The notes: generated by a model from the sequence alone, not told the origin. Shown: positions 7,999 through 17,641, numbered from the stretch's first letter. The stretch is DNA of 64,000 bases from an uncultured Flavobacteriales bacterium (GCA_943787535.1 CALSMU010000002.1:104464-168463), one strand, 5' to 3'. Numbers and translations: made by a program.

Positions 7999-10278
7999 TT
8001 ATTTTGATTTTCTATTTTTATCAATAGCTACAATCAAAATTGGAAGTAAAAATAAATCAGAAATTAATGCGAATAACAAGGTTATAGAAATTAGCAGTCC
8101 AATATAAAATGTGCTGCTAAAGTCTGATAATAGAAAAGTTAAAAAGCCAGATGAAAGAACAAAAGATGTTATTATGAGTGCCTTTCCTGTAGTTTTGATG
8201 GATTGATATAGTGCACCTTTAGTATCCTTGGAATTCGGTAACTCAATTTTATAACGAACTAGTAGGTGAATGGTGTCATCCACAGCTATTCCAAAACCAA
8301 TTGTAAATATAACAACGGTAGAAAATTTTAAATCTACGCCAAAAAAGCCCATTAGTCCAGCAACAAATACAAGTGGTAATACATTTGGAATTAAGGATAT
8401 TAAGGCAACTTTTCCCGACTTAAAAAGAATTCCCATCAGCATAGCAACAACCAAAAAGCTGAATATTAAACCCTTTATGATTTGAGTAGAAATATAAGTA
8501 CTTGTTTTATCCATCATATGTGGAGCTCCGGTAATTCGGAAGTCAAGCATTTTTATGTTTTTATCAAAAAAATCTAACATATTTTGGTTTAGCTCAGTTA
8601 CTTTTTTTTGTCCTAAATCATGAATTTTACTGGATATTCTTCCATTTTTTCCATCTTTCGTTATAAGAGTAGACATAACAGTTTTATCTATATTTTTTAT
8701 GAAATATTTTTTTACATTTTTCATTTCTTTAAAGGAGTTGGGGATCCTATAATATGCTTGCTTACCTCCATTAATGGATCGATTAATTTCTTTCATAATT
8801 GTTATAGCAGAATACGACATTTTAGCGCCATATACATTTTCTAAATAATACTGAGCAGTATCAATTTCTCTGGCTACTTCAATGTCAAAAATAGTGAGCG
8901 AAGTATCCTTCAGCGAAAACCCCATTTCAAAAGGTCGAATTCCTGCAAATTGTGATTCAAAAAAGCGCATATCTTGTTTTAAGGAACTTTTCTCGCTTAA
9001 ATCATCCAGCACATAATTATTTGTGTCTAATTTATTAATACCAATTATAGAGAACAGCAAAAGGGCGGAAGTGATCACGAGCGTATGTCTTTGGTATTTG
9101 AAAATCGCATGAAATAAGGGAGTTGTTATTGTGCTCCATTTTTCTTCCTTTTTAAAATTGCTAGTATATTTTTTTGTTTGCGTAATACATATAGCTGACG
9201 GCAATACGGTAATCGAAACAAGCCACGTTATCATCACACCAACAGCAGTTGCAATTCCAAAATTTTGAATAGGCGGAATGTCTATGAAGTATAAGGATAT
9301 AAATCCAATTGCCGTTGTAAGAGCGGTTAAAAAGGTGGTTCTACCTATTTTTCGAATGGTGTTGTTTACCGCCTTGTATTTATTTTGTTCGATCAAATAT
9401 TCTTCATTATACCCTGTTAAAATATGAACCGAGTTGGATATCCCAATGATAAATAGAAGGGTTGGAATTAAAGTCATTAATAAATCAAGTGCACCAATAA
9501 AAACTTGAATTAATGTCATCGTAAAAATAAGAGAAGTTAGCAATATTAAGAGGGGAGTAGCCACGCTCCAAAATCTTCGAAAAGTGAAGATTAAAAAAAG
9601 TACTAATAACAGTGATGTAGCACCTGTGAGTATTATCATCTCCTTATTTACAGTAGTTACATAATAATTTTGCGTTTTTATTTTTCCTGCAACATAAAAG
9701 TCATCATAATTGAATGTTTTAAGAGTACTTTCTATCGCATCTATAAGACTATCATTTGCTGCTGCTGATATTGATACATCCTTGGTGATATAAATTAGAA
9801 CGGAAGCAGTATCCCTAGAGAAAAAGGATTGGAAAAAGTCATTTGTATTGTATATTTTCTCCCTGTCTTCCATTAATCTTTCCGATTCATTTAGATGAAT
9901 AACGGGAGCATTAATGTATCCCACAATAGGCACTTTAATTACTTTTTTTAGTGTTGTTGGGGATAAAACATTCTCAACATATTTTAAACCTTTTAAAGTT
10001 TTTGTGGTACTGTCTATCAAATGAAGAAAACTTGAATTGAAAATACCCTTCTTATTTTCAATTGCAATCAGAATAAAGTTGTTGTCACTTTCGAAAGTTT
10101 CTCTATGTTGATGGTAATAGATTAAATCAGGGTCTTTTGGATCGAAAAAGTTTTCAATGTTATAATCGATTTTTAACTGCAATAATCGAGGAATGGATGC
10201 CGCAGTTAGTACTAGAATAATTAGTATTATTAACCAAGGTAAGGACTTGGAGGCAACTATTTCTCTTTTGTTTTTCAA
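7999..10278 (-). CDS. RND-superfamily (HAE3/MMPL) exporter
   Basis: The 759-residue protein has the duplicated RND layout of the HAE3 group. Each half has one helix (about residues 14-31 and 395-415), a large extracytoplasmic domain, then a five-helix bundle. Motifs include LIPTLLFIIGISNSVHIL in repeat 1 and FTIGFGIAVDDTIHLLVRY in repeat 2, the second with the paired Asp used for proton coupling. HAE3 proteins move lipids, hopanoids or other hydrophobic compounds; the substrate here is unknown. No membrane-fusion protein gene lies next to it. It converges on the TonB receptor with 26 bases between stops. Confidence 0.85.
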   Translation of the reverse strand: MKNKREIVASKSLPWLIILIILVLTAASIPRLLQLKIDYNIENFFDPKDPDLIYYHQHRETFESDNNFILIAIENKKGIFNSSFLHLIDSTTKTLKGLKYVENVLSPTTLKKVIKVPIVGYINAPVIHLNESERLMEDREKIYNTNDFFQSFFSRDTASVLIYITKDVSISAAANDSLIDAIESTLKTFNYDDFYVAGKIKTQNYYVTTVNKEMIILTGATSLLLVLFLIFTFRRFWSVATPLLILLTSLIFTMTLIQVFIGALDLLMTLIPTLLFIIGISNSVHILTGYNEEYLIEQNKYKAVNNTIRKIGRTTFLTALTTAIGFISLYFIDIPPIQNFGIATAVGVMITWLVSITVLPSAICITQTKKYTSNFKKEEKWSTITTPLFHAIFKYQRHTLVITSALLLFSIIGINKLDTNNYVLDDLSEKSSLKQDMRFFESQFAGIRPFEMGFSLKDTSLTIFDIEVAREIDTAQYYLENVYGAKMSYSAITIMKEINRSINGGKQAYYRIPNSFKEMKNVKKYFIKNIDKTVMSTLITKDGKNGRISSKIHDLGQKKVTELNQNMLDFFDKNIKMLDFRITGAPHMMDKTSTYISTQIIKGLIFSFLVVAMLMGILFKSGKVALISLIPNVLPLVFVAGLMGFFGVDLKFSTVVIFTIGFGIAVDDTIHLLVRYKIELPNSKDTKGALYQSIKTTGKALIITSFVLSSGFLTFLLSDFSSTFYIGLLISITLLFALISDLFLLPILIVAIDKNRKSK

Positions 10279-10336
10279 TAGATACTATGCTTTAGATTAT
10301 AATTTAAATTGAGCTATTTTTTTGAGAATATCCAAA

Positions 10337-11248
10337 TCAATAATAAAATAAATGTCCTTTTATCCCATTTTGACTAAATTCTAGCGTTGGAGCAGGGAAT
10401 TTGAGAAAGCCAAAACTTCCAAAAAGTAATTTGAAGAACTTTCTTTTGTATTCAATTTTGGATAAATCGGCATCGAAACTTAAGTAAAACTGTCTATACC
10501 TTGTAAAGTCAGCACATATATGATTGGTCATACACCAATCTGCATTAATATTTCCAGTAACCATTTCCTCAGCACCATAGCCAATAGCTACATTTAACCA
10601 GCTAGGAAAATGAGATTCTTCCTTTAAAAAATCTTTAATATTTAGACTTAGCCAATAGGTTTGGCCGTTGTAATCTTTCAAAATACGCTCTGAAAAAGTA
10701 CTGCCTAGCATATTAGGTCGATAAGCAGCATATTTTGTTTGATGTGTCGAAAACTTGAGCTTAATTCTTTGCTCATTCCATATAAGGTCTTGACTTATTG
10801 CCAATGCAGTGCCAGAAGTGTTGGCCAGCATATCATAACCTGAAAATCCCCATTTATCTGAATAACCATCTAATATTTCAACTCCTGTTAAGTATATAAG
10901 GCCCAGACTCCCTCCCCAAAAAGAAGCTTTGTTTTTCTTTGCTCCACTCCATTTTAAGGCTTCTATGCCAGCTATACCAACGTAATAGGATGCCATGGCA
11001 TGTCCTACCTTATCTACTTGCATCCATTCTTCCCCATCATTAAAAAAGTGAAATTTTCCTGTAGAGTGATTTTTGTACCAGATTTCGTTTAGTAGTATCA
11101 ATGAGGAAATTGTTCCAATACTTTCGCTTATAAGAATTGTATTTCTCCTTTTTTTTATAAGTGTATCTGAATAGTCAAGTAACTTTAGCTCTTGAGCTTT
11201 TATGAATGCAGAAATTGTAATAAATAGTAGGATCCAAATTAGCTTCAT
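10337..11248 (-). CDS. DUF2279 family exported protein
   Basis: The 303-residue product, read from ATG at 11248, has a signal peptide (KLIWILLFITISAFIKAQ). The body matches the DUF2279/YfiM type: GEEWMQVDKVGHAMASYYVG (about residues 70-90), GIEALKWSG, and GVEILDGYSDKWGFSGYDMLANTSG, with conserved D/K/H residues near short hydrophobic helices. Its function is unknown; the family is periplasmic or membrane-attached. An in-frame GTG at 11281 would put 11 extra residues before the signal peptide and is less likely. It lies 58 bases upstream of the RND exporter in the same direction, so an operon is possible. Confidence 0.72.
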   Translation of the reverse strand: MKLIWILLFITISAFIKAQELKLLDYSDTLIKKRRNTILISESIGTISSLILLNEIWYKNHSTGKFHFFNDGEEWMQVDKVGHAMASYYVGIAGIEALKWSGAKKNKASFWGGSLGLIYLTGVEILDGYSDKWGFSGYDMLANTSGTALAISQDLIWNEQRIKLKFSTHQTKYAAYRPNMLGSTFSERILKDYNGQTYWLSLNIKDFLKEESHFPSWLNVAIGYGAEEMVTGNINADWCMTNHICADFTRYRQFYLSFDADLSKIEYKRKFFKLLFGSFGFLKFPAPTLEFSQNGIKGHLFYY

Positions 11249-11361
11249 ACATTTCAAAGATAATTGAGTAATTTGAATCACAATATTTAATCAATTGAAA
11301 TATTAAATAGATGTTCAATAATAATGTCAAAAACTTGAGAGTTTTAAAGCGTTTTTTATAT

Positions 11362-11369
11362 TATTTTTG
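11362..11369 (+). promoter_or_regulatory. -7 box (TATTTTTG) at the HD-domain gene start
   Basis: TATTTTTG matches TAnnTTTG. It overlaps the in-frame TTG at 11367 and ends four bases before GTG 11373, so if used the mRNA would be leaderless or would start translation further in. No -33 TTG is visible. Confidence 0.25.
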
Positions 11370-11372
11370 ACT

Positions 11373-11963
11373 GTGAATTTTTCGAAAGCAAAAGAATATA
11401 TAGTTAATCGTTTGGTAAATGAGTTGCCTAAAAATCTTTTTTATCATGCCGCCCACCATACATTTGATGTTGTTAAGCAGGCGCAAACAATCGGTAAATC
11501 TGAGGGCATTTCAAATGATGAAATGTTGATTTTGTTAACTGCTGCTTATTTTCACGATGCAGGTTTTTTATTTAAGTATCAATCTAACGAATCAGAAGCT
11601 GTTAAATTAGTTAGAGAAATTCTTCCTGAAATGGAATATAATGAAAAAGAAGTGGAAGAGATTTGTGAAATAATTTTAGCAACAAATATCAATGTCCAAC
11701 CGAAAACATTATTAGAGAAAATTATGTGTGATGCCGATCATGATTATTTTGGAAGAGAAGGCTATTCTAAAACAGCGGATAATTTAAGAAAAGAATTAGA
11801 AGAATATGGAAATAAGTTTGAAGATAAAGAATGGTTAGAAATACAAATTAATTTTTTAGAAGATAAACATCAATATTATACGACTACCTCTAAATTAAAT
11901 CGAATTCCCAATAAAAATAAAATTATAGCAGCCCTTAAGGTTACGTTAATTAACTCTTTTTAG
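11373..11963 (+). CDS. HD-domain phosphohydrolase-like protein
   Basis: The product of about 196 residues carries an HD-superfamily pattern: an early His pair (FYHAAHHTFDVV), the HD doublet in TAAYFHDAGF, a distal acidic DADHDYFGREG, and helices between. HD proteins hydrolyse phosphoester bonds in nucleotides or act in signalling; the substrate is not predictable here. The start is uncertain: TTG 11367 and GTG 11373 are the only options before the conserved N-terminal helix (FSKAKEYIVNRLVNELP), and a -7-like box overlaps the TTG. It stands alone between a divergent DUF2279 gene and a secreted protein gene. Confidence 0.75.
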   Translation: MNFSKAKEYIVNRLVNELPKNLFYHAAHHTFDVVKQAQTIGKSEGISNDEMLILLTAAYFHDAGFLFKYQSNESEAVKLVREILPEMEYNEKEVEEICEIILATNINVQPKTLLEKIMCDADHDYFGREGYSKTADNLRKELEEYGNKFEDKEWLEIQINFLEDKHQYYTTTSKLNRIPNKNKIIAALKVTLINSF

Positions 11964-12096
11964 CAGGGTGATGTTTTCTTGTTGTAGGCAACAGCGCAAA
12001 TGGGTTTCTTACTTGTGTAATCAACTTTTTTGACTTTTCTTACTACAATGACAATAATTTTATATTTTAGTAGAAATTAACAATAAAAAAATTGAC

Positions 12097-12966
12097 ATGA
12101 AAAAAACGTTACTTGGAATTCTTGCATTTGCATCGTTTAGCTTCGCAGCCGCTCAAACAAATTTAAGCTTCGAAGCTTGGACAGCTGGTGCTGGATATGA
12201 TGACCCAGATGATTGGTTTACACTAAATGAGTTTGGTGCTTTTGGATTACCTATTACAGTTTCAAAGGAAACCGCAGCCCCTGGTGGAGGATCTGCTTCA
12301 GTTGTTATGACTACAACATTATGTGCTGCATGTCCTGCATTGAGTATTCCAGATACTTTGCCAGGTTTAATTTCTCAAGATATTCCCTATACTGGTACTG
12401 ATATTACTTCTATTGATTTTAGTTATTTATACAATGCTGTTTCTGGAGATGAAGCTCTATTTTTTGCTGAGTTAACAATGTGGGATGGTACTCAAACCGT
12501 TACTATTGCAGAAGGAGCAATAAATTTAGCAAATCAAACTACTTGGTCTACAATGAATGTTCCATTGATTTATGGTACATCGGATACTCCTGATACATTA
12601 TCAATGTTTTTTAGTTCTAGTGTGGCTGTTATCACGGGAGATTATTCATATCCTCAATCTCAATTTGGAAGTGAATTGAAAATAGATGATATTGTTATTA
12701 ATGGAATATTTTCTGTTGGAGTTGAAGAATTGGGGTTAGAAGGTGTTAACATATATGCGAATGATAATGGAATAGTTATTAATACTGAAGAGGTATTGGC
12801 TAACTCAACTTTTGAAGTTTATAACATTGCTGGAAAATTAATTACTTCAAATACAGTTTTATCTACATATGAAGTTGTATCAAATGAAGGATTTGTTTCT
12901 GGAATCTATCTTGTTAAGTTGAATACACCACAAGGGGTTGCGACTAAGAAAGTTTTCTTAAAGTAG
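12097..12966 (+). CDS. secreted protein with T9SS type A sorting domain
   Basis: The 289-residue protein has a signal peptide (MKKTLLGILAFASFSFAAAQ), a beta-rich body resembling carbohydrate-binding jelly-roll modules (about 22-205, NLSFEAWTAG through SELKIDDIVING), and a C-terminal type IX sorting domain of about 75 residues ending SGIYLVKLNTPQG and KKVFLK. It should cross the outer membrane through T9SS and be attached or released at the surface. A CAAC pair (TTLCAACPA) may form a disulfide. The gene is monocistronic, with a strong terminator 20 bases downstream. No enzyme motif was recognised. Confidence 0.8.
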   Translation: MKKTLLGILAFASFSFAAAQTNLSFEAWTAGAGYDDPDDWFTLNEFGAFGLPITVSKETAAPGGGSASVVMTTTLCAACPALSIPDTLPGLISQDIPYTGTDITSIDFSYLYNAVSGDEALFFAELTMWDGTQTVTIAEGAINLANQTTWSTMNVPLIYGTSDTPDTLSMFFSSSVAVITGDYSYPQSQFGSELKIDDIVINGIFSVGVEELGLEGVNIYANDNGIVINTEEVLANSTFEVYNIAGKLITSNTVLSTYEVVSNEGFVSGIYLVKLNTPQGVATKKVFLK

Positions 12967-12986
12967 AGGTATTTATTTATGATATG

Positions 12987-13020
12987 AAAAAGCCGTTTTT
13001 ATGAAACGGCTTTTTTTTTT
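12987..13020 (+). terminator. intrinsic terminator after the T9SS protein gene
   Basis: An 11-bp stem AAAAGCCGTTT / AAACGGCTTTT is followed by a run of ten T. The rest of the gap to 13279 shows only a -7-like TAGTTTTG at 13248-13255. Confidence 0.85.
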
Positions 13021-13247
13021 GCCTATGTTTAGCCTTTCTATGTATTTATAAACTGCAGTTTATCAGTAAAATAGATACCGATTCTTATTGCGAGGGTTTT
13101 AGCTTTTTTAGTTGTTGCGATAAAGTATTTCTTAATCTGGTTCTTTATAATTGTAAATTTTAGTTGGACAGCGAAAATCAAATTTGATTAGTGGCTTTTT
13201 CGTTATACCAATTATATTTAATCAAATAGATAAAAAGAATTAAAGTG

Positions 13248-13255
13248 TAGTTTTG
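13248..13255 (+). promoter_or_regulatory. -7 box (TAGTTTTG) upstream of rlmF
   Basis: TAGTTTTG matches TAnnTTTG and lies 23 bases before the rlmF ATG, a typical distance. No TTG is found 17-23 bases upstream, so support is partial. Confidence 0.35.
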
Positions 13256-13278
13256 CAATCTAGAATAATACGAAGTAA

Positions 13279-14238
13279 ATGCTTTCACAAAAAAAAGAAC
13301 ATCCCAAAGTTAAATCGATTTTACATCCTCGCAATAAGCATCGAGAACGGTATGATTTTAAAATACTATCGAAGACATGCCCTGAATTAAAGCAGTTTGT
13401 AAAACTGAATGATTATGGCGATGAATCAATTGATTTCTTCAATCCAGAAGCTGTTAAAATGCTAAATAAAGCATTGTTGATGCATTTTTATGATGTAATC
13501 GAATGGGATATTCCAAAAGGGTATTTGTGTTCGCCAATTCCAGGTAGAGCGGATTACGTGCATTATGTTGCAGATTTGTTGGGAAGAGATAGAAAGAGTG
13601 TCCCAAAAGGAAAGAAAGTAAAATGTCTAGATGTTGGAGTTGGTTCAAACTGCGTTTACCCAATTATAGGAAACAAAGAGTATGGTTGGTATTTCATTGG
13701 GTCAGAATCAGATCCTATAGCAATTAAGTCAGCAAATAAAATAATAGAAGCCAACCCTTTAATAAAAGGGGTTGTTGAAATCAGACATCAGCCAAATACG
13801 AATAACGTTTTTTACGGGATAATTAAAAATGGAGAACGAATTGATATAACAATTTGTAACCCACCTTTTCATGCATCAATAGAAGAAGCTCAAGCCGGAA
13901 CTCAACGTAAATTAAAAAACCTAAAAGGAAAAAAAACGGATAATACAGTACTAAATTTTGGAGGTCAAAATAATGAACTGTGGTGCGAAGGTGGTGAAAA
14001 GAAATTTATACATACTATGATTCGCCAAAGTAAATCTTTTTCTAATCAGTGTTTGTGGTTTACAACGCAAGTAGCTAAACAAACTACATTGAAAAGTATT
14101 CATGCAGCGTTAAATTCAGTTGATGCAGTAGAGGTCAAAACTATTGAGATGGGACAAGGAAACAAACAAAGTAGAATTGTTGCATGGACTTTTCTGTATA
14201 AAGAACAACAATTAAATTGGTTTAATCCAAAAAAATAA
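13279..14238 (+). CDS. rlmF: 23S rRNA (adenine1618-N6)-methyltransferase RlmF
   Basis: The 319-residue protein matches RlmF in length and layout. It has an N-terminal HPRNKHRERYDFKIL segment, then CSPIPGRADYVHYVADLL, the SAM-binding motif DVGVGSNCVYP (about 118-128), and the catalytic NPPFHAS motif (194-200), which is the N6-adenine methyltransferase signature. It should methylate A1618 of 23S rRNA using SAM in the cytoplasm. It is a single gene with its own likely promoter; the neighbours are unrelated. No anomalies were seen. Confidence 0.92.
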   Translation: MLSQKKEHPKVKSILHPRNKHRERYDFKILSKTCPELKQFVKLNDYGDESIDFFNPEAVKMLNKALLMHFYDVIEWDIPKGYLCSPIPGRADYVHYVADLLGRDRKSVPKGKKVKCLDVGVGSNCVYPIIGNKEYGWYFIGSESDPIAIKSANKIIEANPLIKGVVEIRHQPNTNNVFYGIIKNGERIDITICNPPFHASIEEAQAGTQRKLKNLKGKKTDNTVLNFGGQNNELWCEGGEKKFIHTMIRQSKSFSNQCLWFTTQVAKQTTLKSIHAALNSVDAVEVKTIEMGQGNKQSRIVAWTFLYKEQQLNWFNPKK

Positions 14239-14492
14239 TTTGTCAGAAGCATCCTAAGCATTACTGCATAAACTGAGGTTATTTTTCTTACGAAAAGCAA
14301 TATACTATAGGGTATTCACTGAGTAATAAACGCAACAATAATTTAGTTACAGCATCAGGAATGGGTTATTAACTTTTCTTTTTTCAGAAACAAACTAATA
14401 AGTCTATTAAAGTTTTATTCAAAACAAAAGTTAATATATGTCTAAAAGACTTTCGTTATAGTGTAATATTGTACAACTTTTAATCTAAATAG

Positions 14493-15470
14493 ATGTACGA
14501 TATAAATCACCGAAAAGAAGTAATGCAAACCCTTGGAAAGTCAATGGACGAGTTACTTGATAAATTTCTAGTTTCACCTGACAAAAATTGGCAACCAACT
14601 GATATGTTGCCAAACTCTAATTCACCCGAATTTTTAGATGAAGTTAAAGAATTACAGGCGTTGGCAATGGAAATTGATTACGACTTGTTCGCTGTGTTAA
14701 TTGGCGATACGATAACAGAAGAAGCACTTCCGACTTACCAATCTTGGCTGATGGGATTAGATGGTGTTGATCAAGGTGAAAGAAAAGGTTGGACTCAGTG
14801 GATTAGAGCTTGGACTGCTGAGGAAAATAGGCATGGTGATATGTTGAATAAATACCTCTATTTAAGTGGACGGGTTAACATGAAAGAAATGGAGATCTCT
14901 ACCCAATATTTAATTGGTGATGGTTTTGATATTCATACAGCTACGGACCCATATAAGAATTTTGTTTATACGAGTTTTCAAGAAATAGCCACGAATGTTT
15001 CACATCGTAGAGTGGGGGAATTTGTTAATAAACAAGGAAATAAACAATTAGCTAAAATGTGTGCTTTTGTAGCAGCCGATGAAGCTCGACATGCTAGCGC
15101 ATACAAAGAGTTTGTCCGACGTATTTTTGAAATAGATCCAAGTGAAATGATGCTAGCATTTCAATACATGATGAAAAAGAAAATTACTATGCCCGCTCAT
15201 TTTTTAAGGGAATCAGGCGAAAATATAGGTGAAGTTTATACTTATTTCTCAGAAGCAGCTCAGAGAACAAAAGTATATACATCTGCAGATTATATTGATA
15301 TTCTAAAGTCGCTGTTGAAAGATTGGGATATCACGAATATTAAAGGATTGAATGACAAAGCTGAAAAAGCAAGAGATTATATAATGGCTCTGCCTGATAG
15401 GCTGCAGAAAGTTTCTGAAAGATCAATAATTCCCCAAAGACATCATAGTTTTAAGTGGCTTATGAGATAG
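14493..15470 (+). CDS. acyl-ACP desaturase (ferritin-like di-iron)
   Basis: The 325-residue protein belongs to the soluble acyl-ACP desaturase family. The two carboxylate-bridge motifs are EENRHGD (about 110-116) and DEARH (196-200), with additional Glu ligands near residues 76-77 (ITEEALP) and 164 (SFQE). These hold a di-iron centre that inserts a cis double bond into acyl-ACP with O2 and ferredoxin, controlling membrane fluidity. There is no signal peptide or membrane helix. The gene stands alone after a 250-base gap in which I see no other gene. Confidence 0.9.
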   Translation: MYDINHRKEVMQTLGKSMDELLDKFLVSPDKNWQPTDMLPNSNSPEFLDEVKELQALAMEIDYDLFAVLIGDTITEEALPTYQSWLMGLDGVDQGERKGWTQWIRAWTAEENRHGDMLNKYLYLSGRVNMKEMEISTQYLIGDGFDIHTATDPYKNFVYTSFQEIATNVSHRRVGEFVNKQGNKQLAKMCAFVAADEARHASAYKEFVRRIFEIDPSEMMLAFQYMMKKKITMPAHFLRESGENIGEVYTYFSEAAQRTKVYTSADYIDILKSLLKDWDITNIKGLNDKAEKARDYIMALPDRLQKVSERSIIPQRHHSFKWLMR

Positions 15471-15672
15471 GCCTTTTTCTAGTTGGAATAATCCAACCAA
15501 CAACAATTGTCCCTATTATTCCTACTGCTAATAGGATTATTTTTAAATATTACCTTTTTGATGCGGCGAAAATATGATAGTTTATTTCACCAAAAACTAT
15601 TCTTTTCATAGAGTTTATTTATAATAACCAAATTGGCTAAGTAAAAACAACTTTAATTCGTTCCTTTACAAA

Positions 15673-16743
15673 GTGAAAATAATTAGATACCCTAATACAA
15701 CAGACCGTTCTCTAAAGCCATGGAGTTCCGCAGACGAGCTTTTATTAGAACAAGTTTTGGGTCAAAACGTATCTGAAAAGAAAATTATTACTTACAATGA
15801 TAGATTTGGATATTTAAATTGCCAACTCCATCAATGTGATGTTCTTTCAGTAATAAGTTATAAAAGTCAGGAAAAATCTCACAAAATTAATCGAGAGAAT
15901 AATGGGTTAATATTTGATGATACTCGTTTTGTTAACCCACTTTCTAGTATTGACCAAAAAGTCGATATGGCTCTGATGAAGGTGCCGAAATCACTCCATT
16001 TATTTGAGTTGTATTTAGCTCAGATAAACACTTGTATAAAGGGTGAGGGTGTTGTTTATTGCTCTTTTATGACAAGACATTTTACAAAACAACTGTTATC
16101 CATTTCCTATAAATATTTTGAACTAGTTGAACAAAGCTTAGCAAAGAAAAAGGCTCGAGTTTTGATTTTAAAAAAGAAAAAAGAATTAAAAGAAAACGAA
16201 TTAATAAACAAGCTAAGTCTTGGCGATGGTCAAATATTAAAGCAATATTATGGCGTGTTCTCCGCGAAAGAAATAGATAAGGCAACTCAATTTTTTATCA
16301 ATAACCTACATGTAGAAGAAAATACGAATGAGGTTCTGGATTTAGCTGCCGGGAACGGTGTGCTTGGCTATACAATACAAAAGCAATTACCTAATTGTAA
16401 ACTACATATAATAGATGATTTTTATTTGGCTGTAGAGTCTGCTAAACTGAATTTAAAAGGAGAGGATATTTCTTTTCATTATAATGATACGCTAAAGGAA
16501 ATTGGAGAGAATTCTATCGATTTAGTTGTGTCTAACCCTCCATTTCACTTTGAATATGAGACCAATATTGAAGTTTCTTTACGACTTTTTAAGGAAGTGT
16601 CGTATTGTCTTAAACAAGGGGGGAAGTTTCAAATGGTAGCGAATCGACATATAAATTATGGACCCCACTTAGAGAGGATATTTAATAAGGTGATTAGAGT
16701 GATGCAAAATGATAAGTTTGAGATATATAAATGTATTAAATAA
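15673..16743 (+). CDS. RlmG/RsmC-like rRNA guanine-N2 methyltransferase
   Basis: The 356-residue protein starts at GTG 15673. It has the two-part layout of RlmG/RsmC: a degenerate N-terminal methyltransferase-like half (about 1-170) and an active C-terminal half with DLAAGNGVLGY (223-233), an acidic IIDD after the second strand, and NPPFHFE (288-294). That NPPF form is used by enzymes methylating exocyclic N2 of guanine in rRNA. Whether the target is 23S G1835 or a 16S position cannot be told from sequence. The domain order and the Pro-Pro-Phe motif make a ribosomal RNA target likely. Confidence 0.75.
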   Translation: MKIIRYPNTTDRSLKPWSSADELLLEQVLGQNVSEKKIITYNDRFGYLNCQLHQCDVLSVISYKSQEKSHKINRENNGLIFDDTRFVNPLSSIDQKVDMALMKVPKSLHLFELYLAQINTCIKGEGVVYCSFMTRHFTKQLLSISYKYFELVEQSLAKKKARVLILKKKKELKENELINKLSLGDGQILKQYYGVFSAKEIDKATQFFINNLHVEENTNEVLDLAAGNGVLGYTIQKQLPNCKLHIIDDFYLAVESAKLNLKGEDISFHYNDTLKEIGENSIDLVVSNPPFHFEYETNIEVSLRLFKEVSYCLKQGGKFQMVANRHINYGPHLERIFNKVIRVMQNDKFEIYKCIK

Positions 16744-16917
16744 GTTTTTATCAATATTTGTTGCGCTCCAGTTATAATATAATAACAGGTAAGCCCTATA
16801 TAAAGTAATCTCCGAAAAACAGTGAATTGATGCTGAATACGTTAGCTTAAATAATCCTAAAGTTAAATGTAACTAAATTTAAAGCACAAATAAATTCGCT
16901 TTGTACGTTATTAGTTC

Positions 16918-16925
16918 TATTTTTG
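16918..16925 (+). promoter_or_regulatory. -7 box (TATTTTTG) upstream of the first cold-shock gene
   Basis: TATTTTTG fits TAnnTTTG and is followed by a short leader (CTAATAAATTATTTA) that is repeated before the second cold-shock gene. The nearest TTG (16901-16903) is only 14 bases away, shorter than usual. Confidence 0.4.
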
Positions 16926-16946
16926 CGATCTAATAAATTATTTATA

Positions 16947-17138
16947 ATGAAAAAAGGAACAGTAAAATTTTTTAATGACACCAAAGGATTTGGTTTCATT
17001 ATTGACGAAGAAACAAAAACAGAGTATTTCGTTCACGTATCAGGATTAATCGATGAGATTAAAGAAAATGATACGGTTGAATTTGAATTACAAGAAGGTA
17101 AAAAAGGTTTAAATGCTGCAAACGTAAAAGTTTGTTAG
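16947..17138 (+). CDS. cold-shock domain protein (copy 1)
   Basis: The 63-residue protein starts at ATG 16947 (MKKGTVKFFND). It has both nucleic-acid-binding motifs of the CspA fold: RNP1 KGFGFI (13-18) and RNP2 YFVHV (27-31). It is a single-stranded RNA/DNA chaperone. A near-identical second copy lies 290 bases downstream. The leader of the two genes is also conserved, which suggests shared post-transcriptional control as in other csp genes. An in-frame TTG at 16923 overlaps the -7 box and is not a credible start. A terminator follows directly. Confidence 0.9.
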   Translation: MKKGTVKFFNDTKGFGFIIDEETKTEYFVHVSGLIDEIKENDTVEFELQEGKKGLNAANVKVC

Positions 17139-17158
17139 GATAAATAATTTTATTTTTG

Positions 17159-17190
17159 AAAAAAGCTATCTCCATGAGGTAGCTTTTTTT
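17159..17190 (+). terminator. intrinsic terminator after cold-shock copy 1
   Basis: The stem pairs AAAAAAGCTATCTC with GAGGTAGCTTTTTT (one mismatch-type step inside) around a short CAT loop, followed by T residues. A similar hairpin follows the second copy. Confidence 0.8.
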
Positions 17191-17428
17191 TGCTTCATAG
17201 AATAGATTGGGCCTTTGGTTGCATGATTCTTTACCATAAAGACATTATTATGTTTAACTCTTGAGTTCTTTCATAACTCAATGGTCAGGTTTAGACCAAA
17301 TCATTTGCTGCTGGGAAATACGATCGTTTTTTTGAGAGCGTAAATAGAGGGAGACAAAATATTAGTAATAAAAAAAAGTAGGATTTTTCCGAAATATTAT
17401 TATTTTCGCTCCCTAATAAATTATTTAA

Positions 17429-17620
17429 ATGAAAAAAGGAACAGTAAAATTTTTCAACGACACCAAAGGATTTGGTTTTGTTGTAGACGAAGAAGACAAA
17501 AGCGAATACTTTGTACATGTATCAGGATTAATCGATGAGATTAAAGAAAATGATACGGTTGAGTACGAATTACAAGAAGGTAAAAAAGGATTAAATGCAG
17601 TAAACGTTAAAGTTTGCTAA
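17429..17620 (+). CDS. cold-shock domain protein (copy 2)
   Basis: The 63-residue paralogue of the upstream cold-shock protein differs at few positions (for example FVVDEEDKSEYF against FIIDEETKTEYF) and keeps RNP1 KGFGFV and RNP2 YFVHV. DNA identity extends into the leader: both genes are preceded by CTAATAAATTATTTA and begin with the same bases. A TATTTTCG element at 17401-17408 may be the -7 box. Both copies have their own terminators, so they can be regulated separately. The pair looks like a tandem duplication of a whole transcription unit. Confidence 0.9.
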   Translation: MKKGTVKFFNDTKGFGFVVDEEDKSEYFVHVSGLIDEIKENDTVEYELQEGKKGLNAVNVKVC

Positions 17621-17641
17621 TATAAAATTCATTTATTTTTT

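Noticed and set aside
12987..13278. Small RNA gene in the gap after the T9SS protein gene
   Set aside because: Beyond the terminator and one -7-like box there is no second terminator or conserved structure to delimit an RNA.
15460..15556. Hydrophobic minus-strand frame (about 30 codons) overlapping the desaturase stop
   Set aside because: It reads like a membrane helix with a basic end, but no ATG, GTG or TTG precedes the helix in frame after the upstream stop, so it cannot be supported as a gene.
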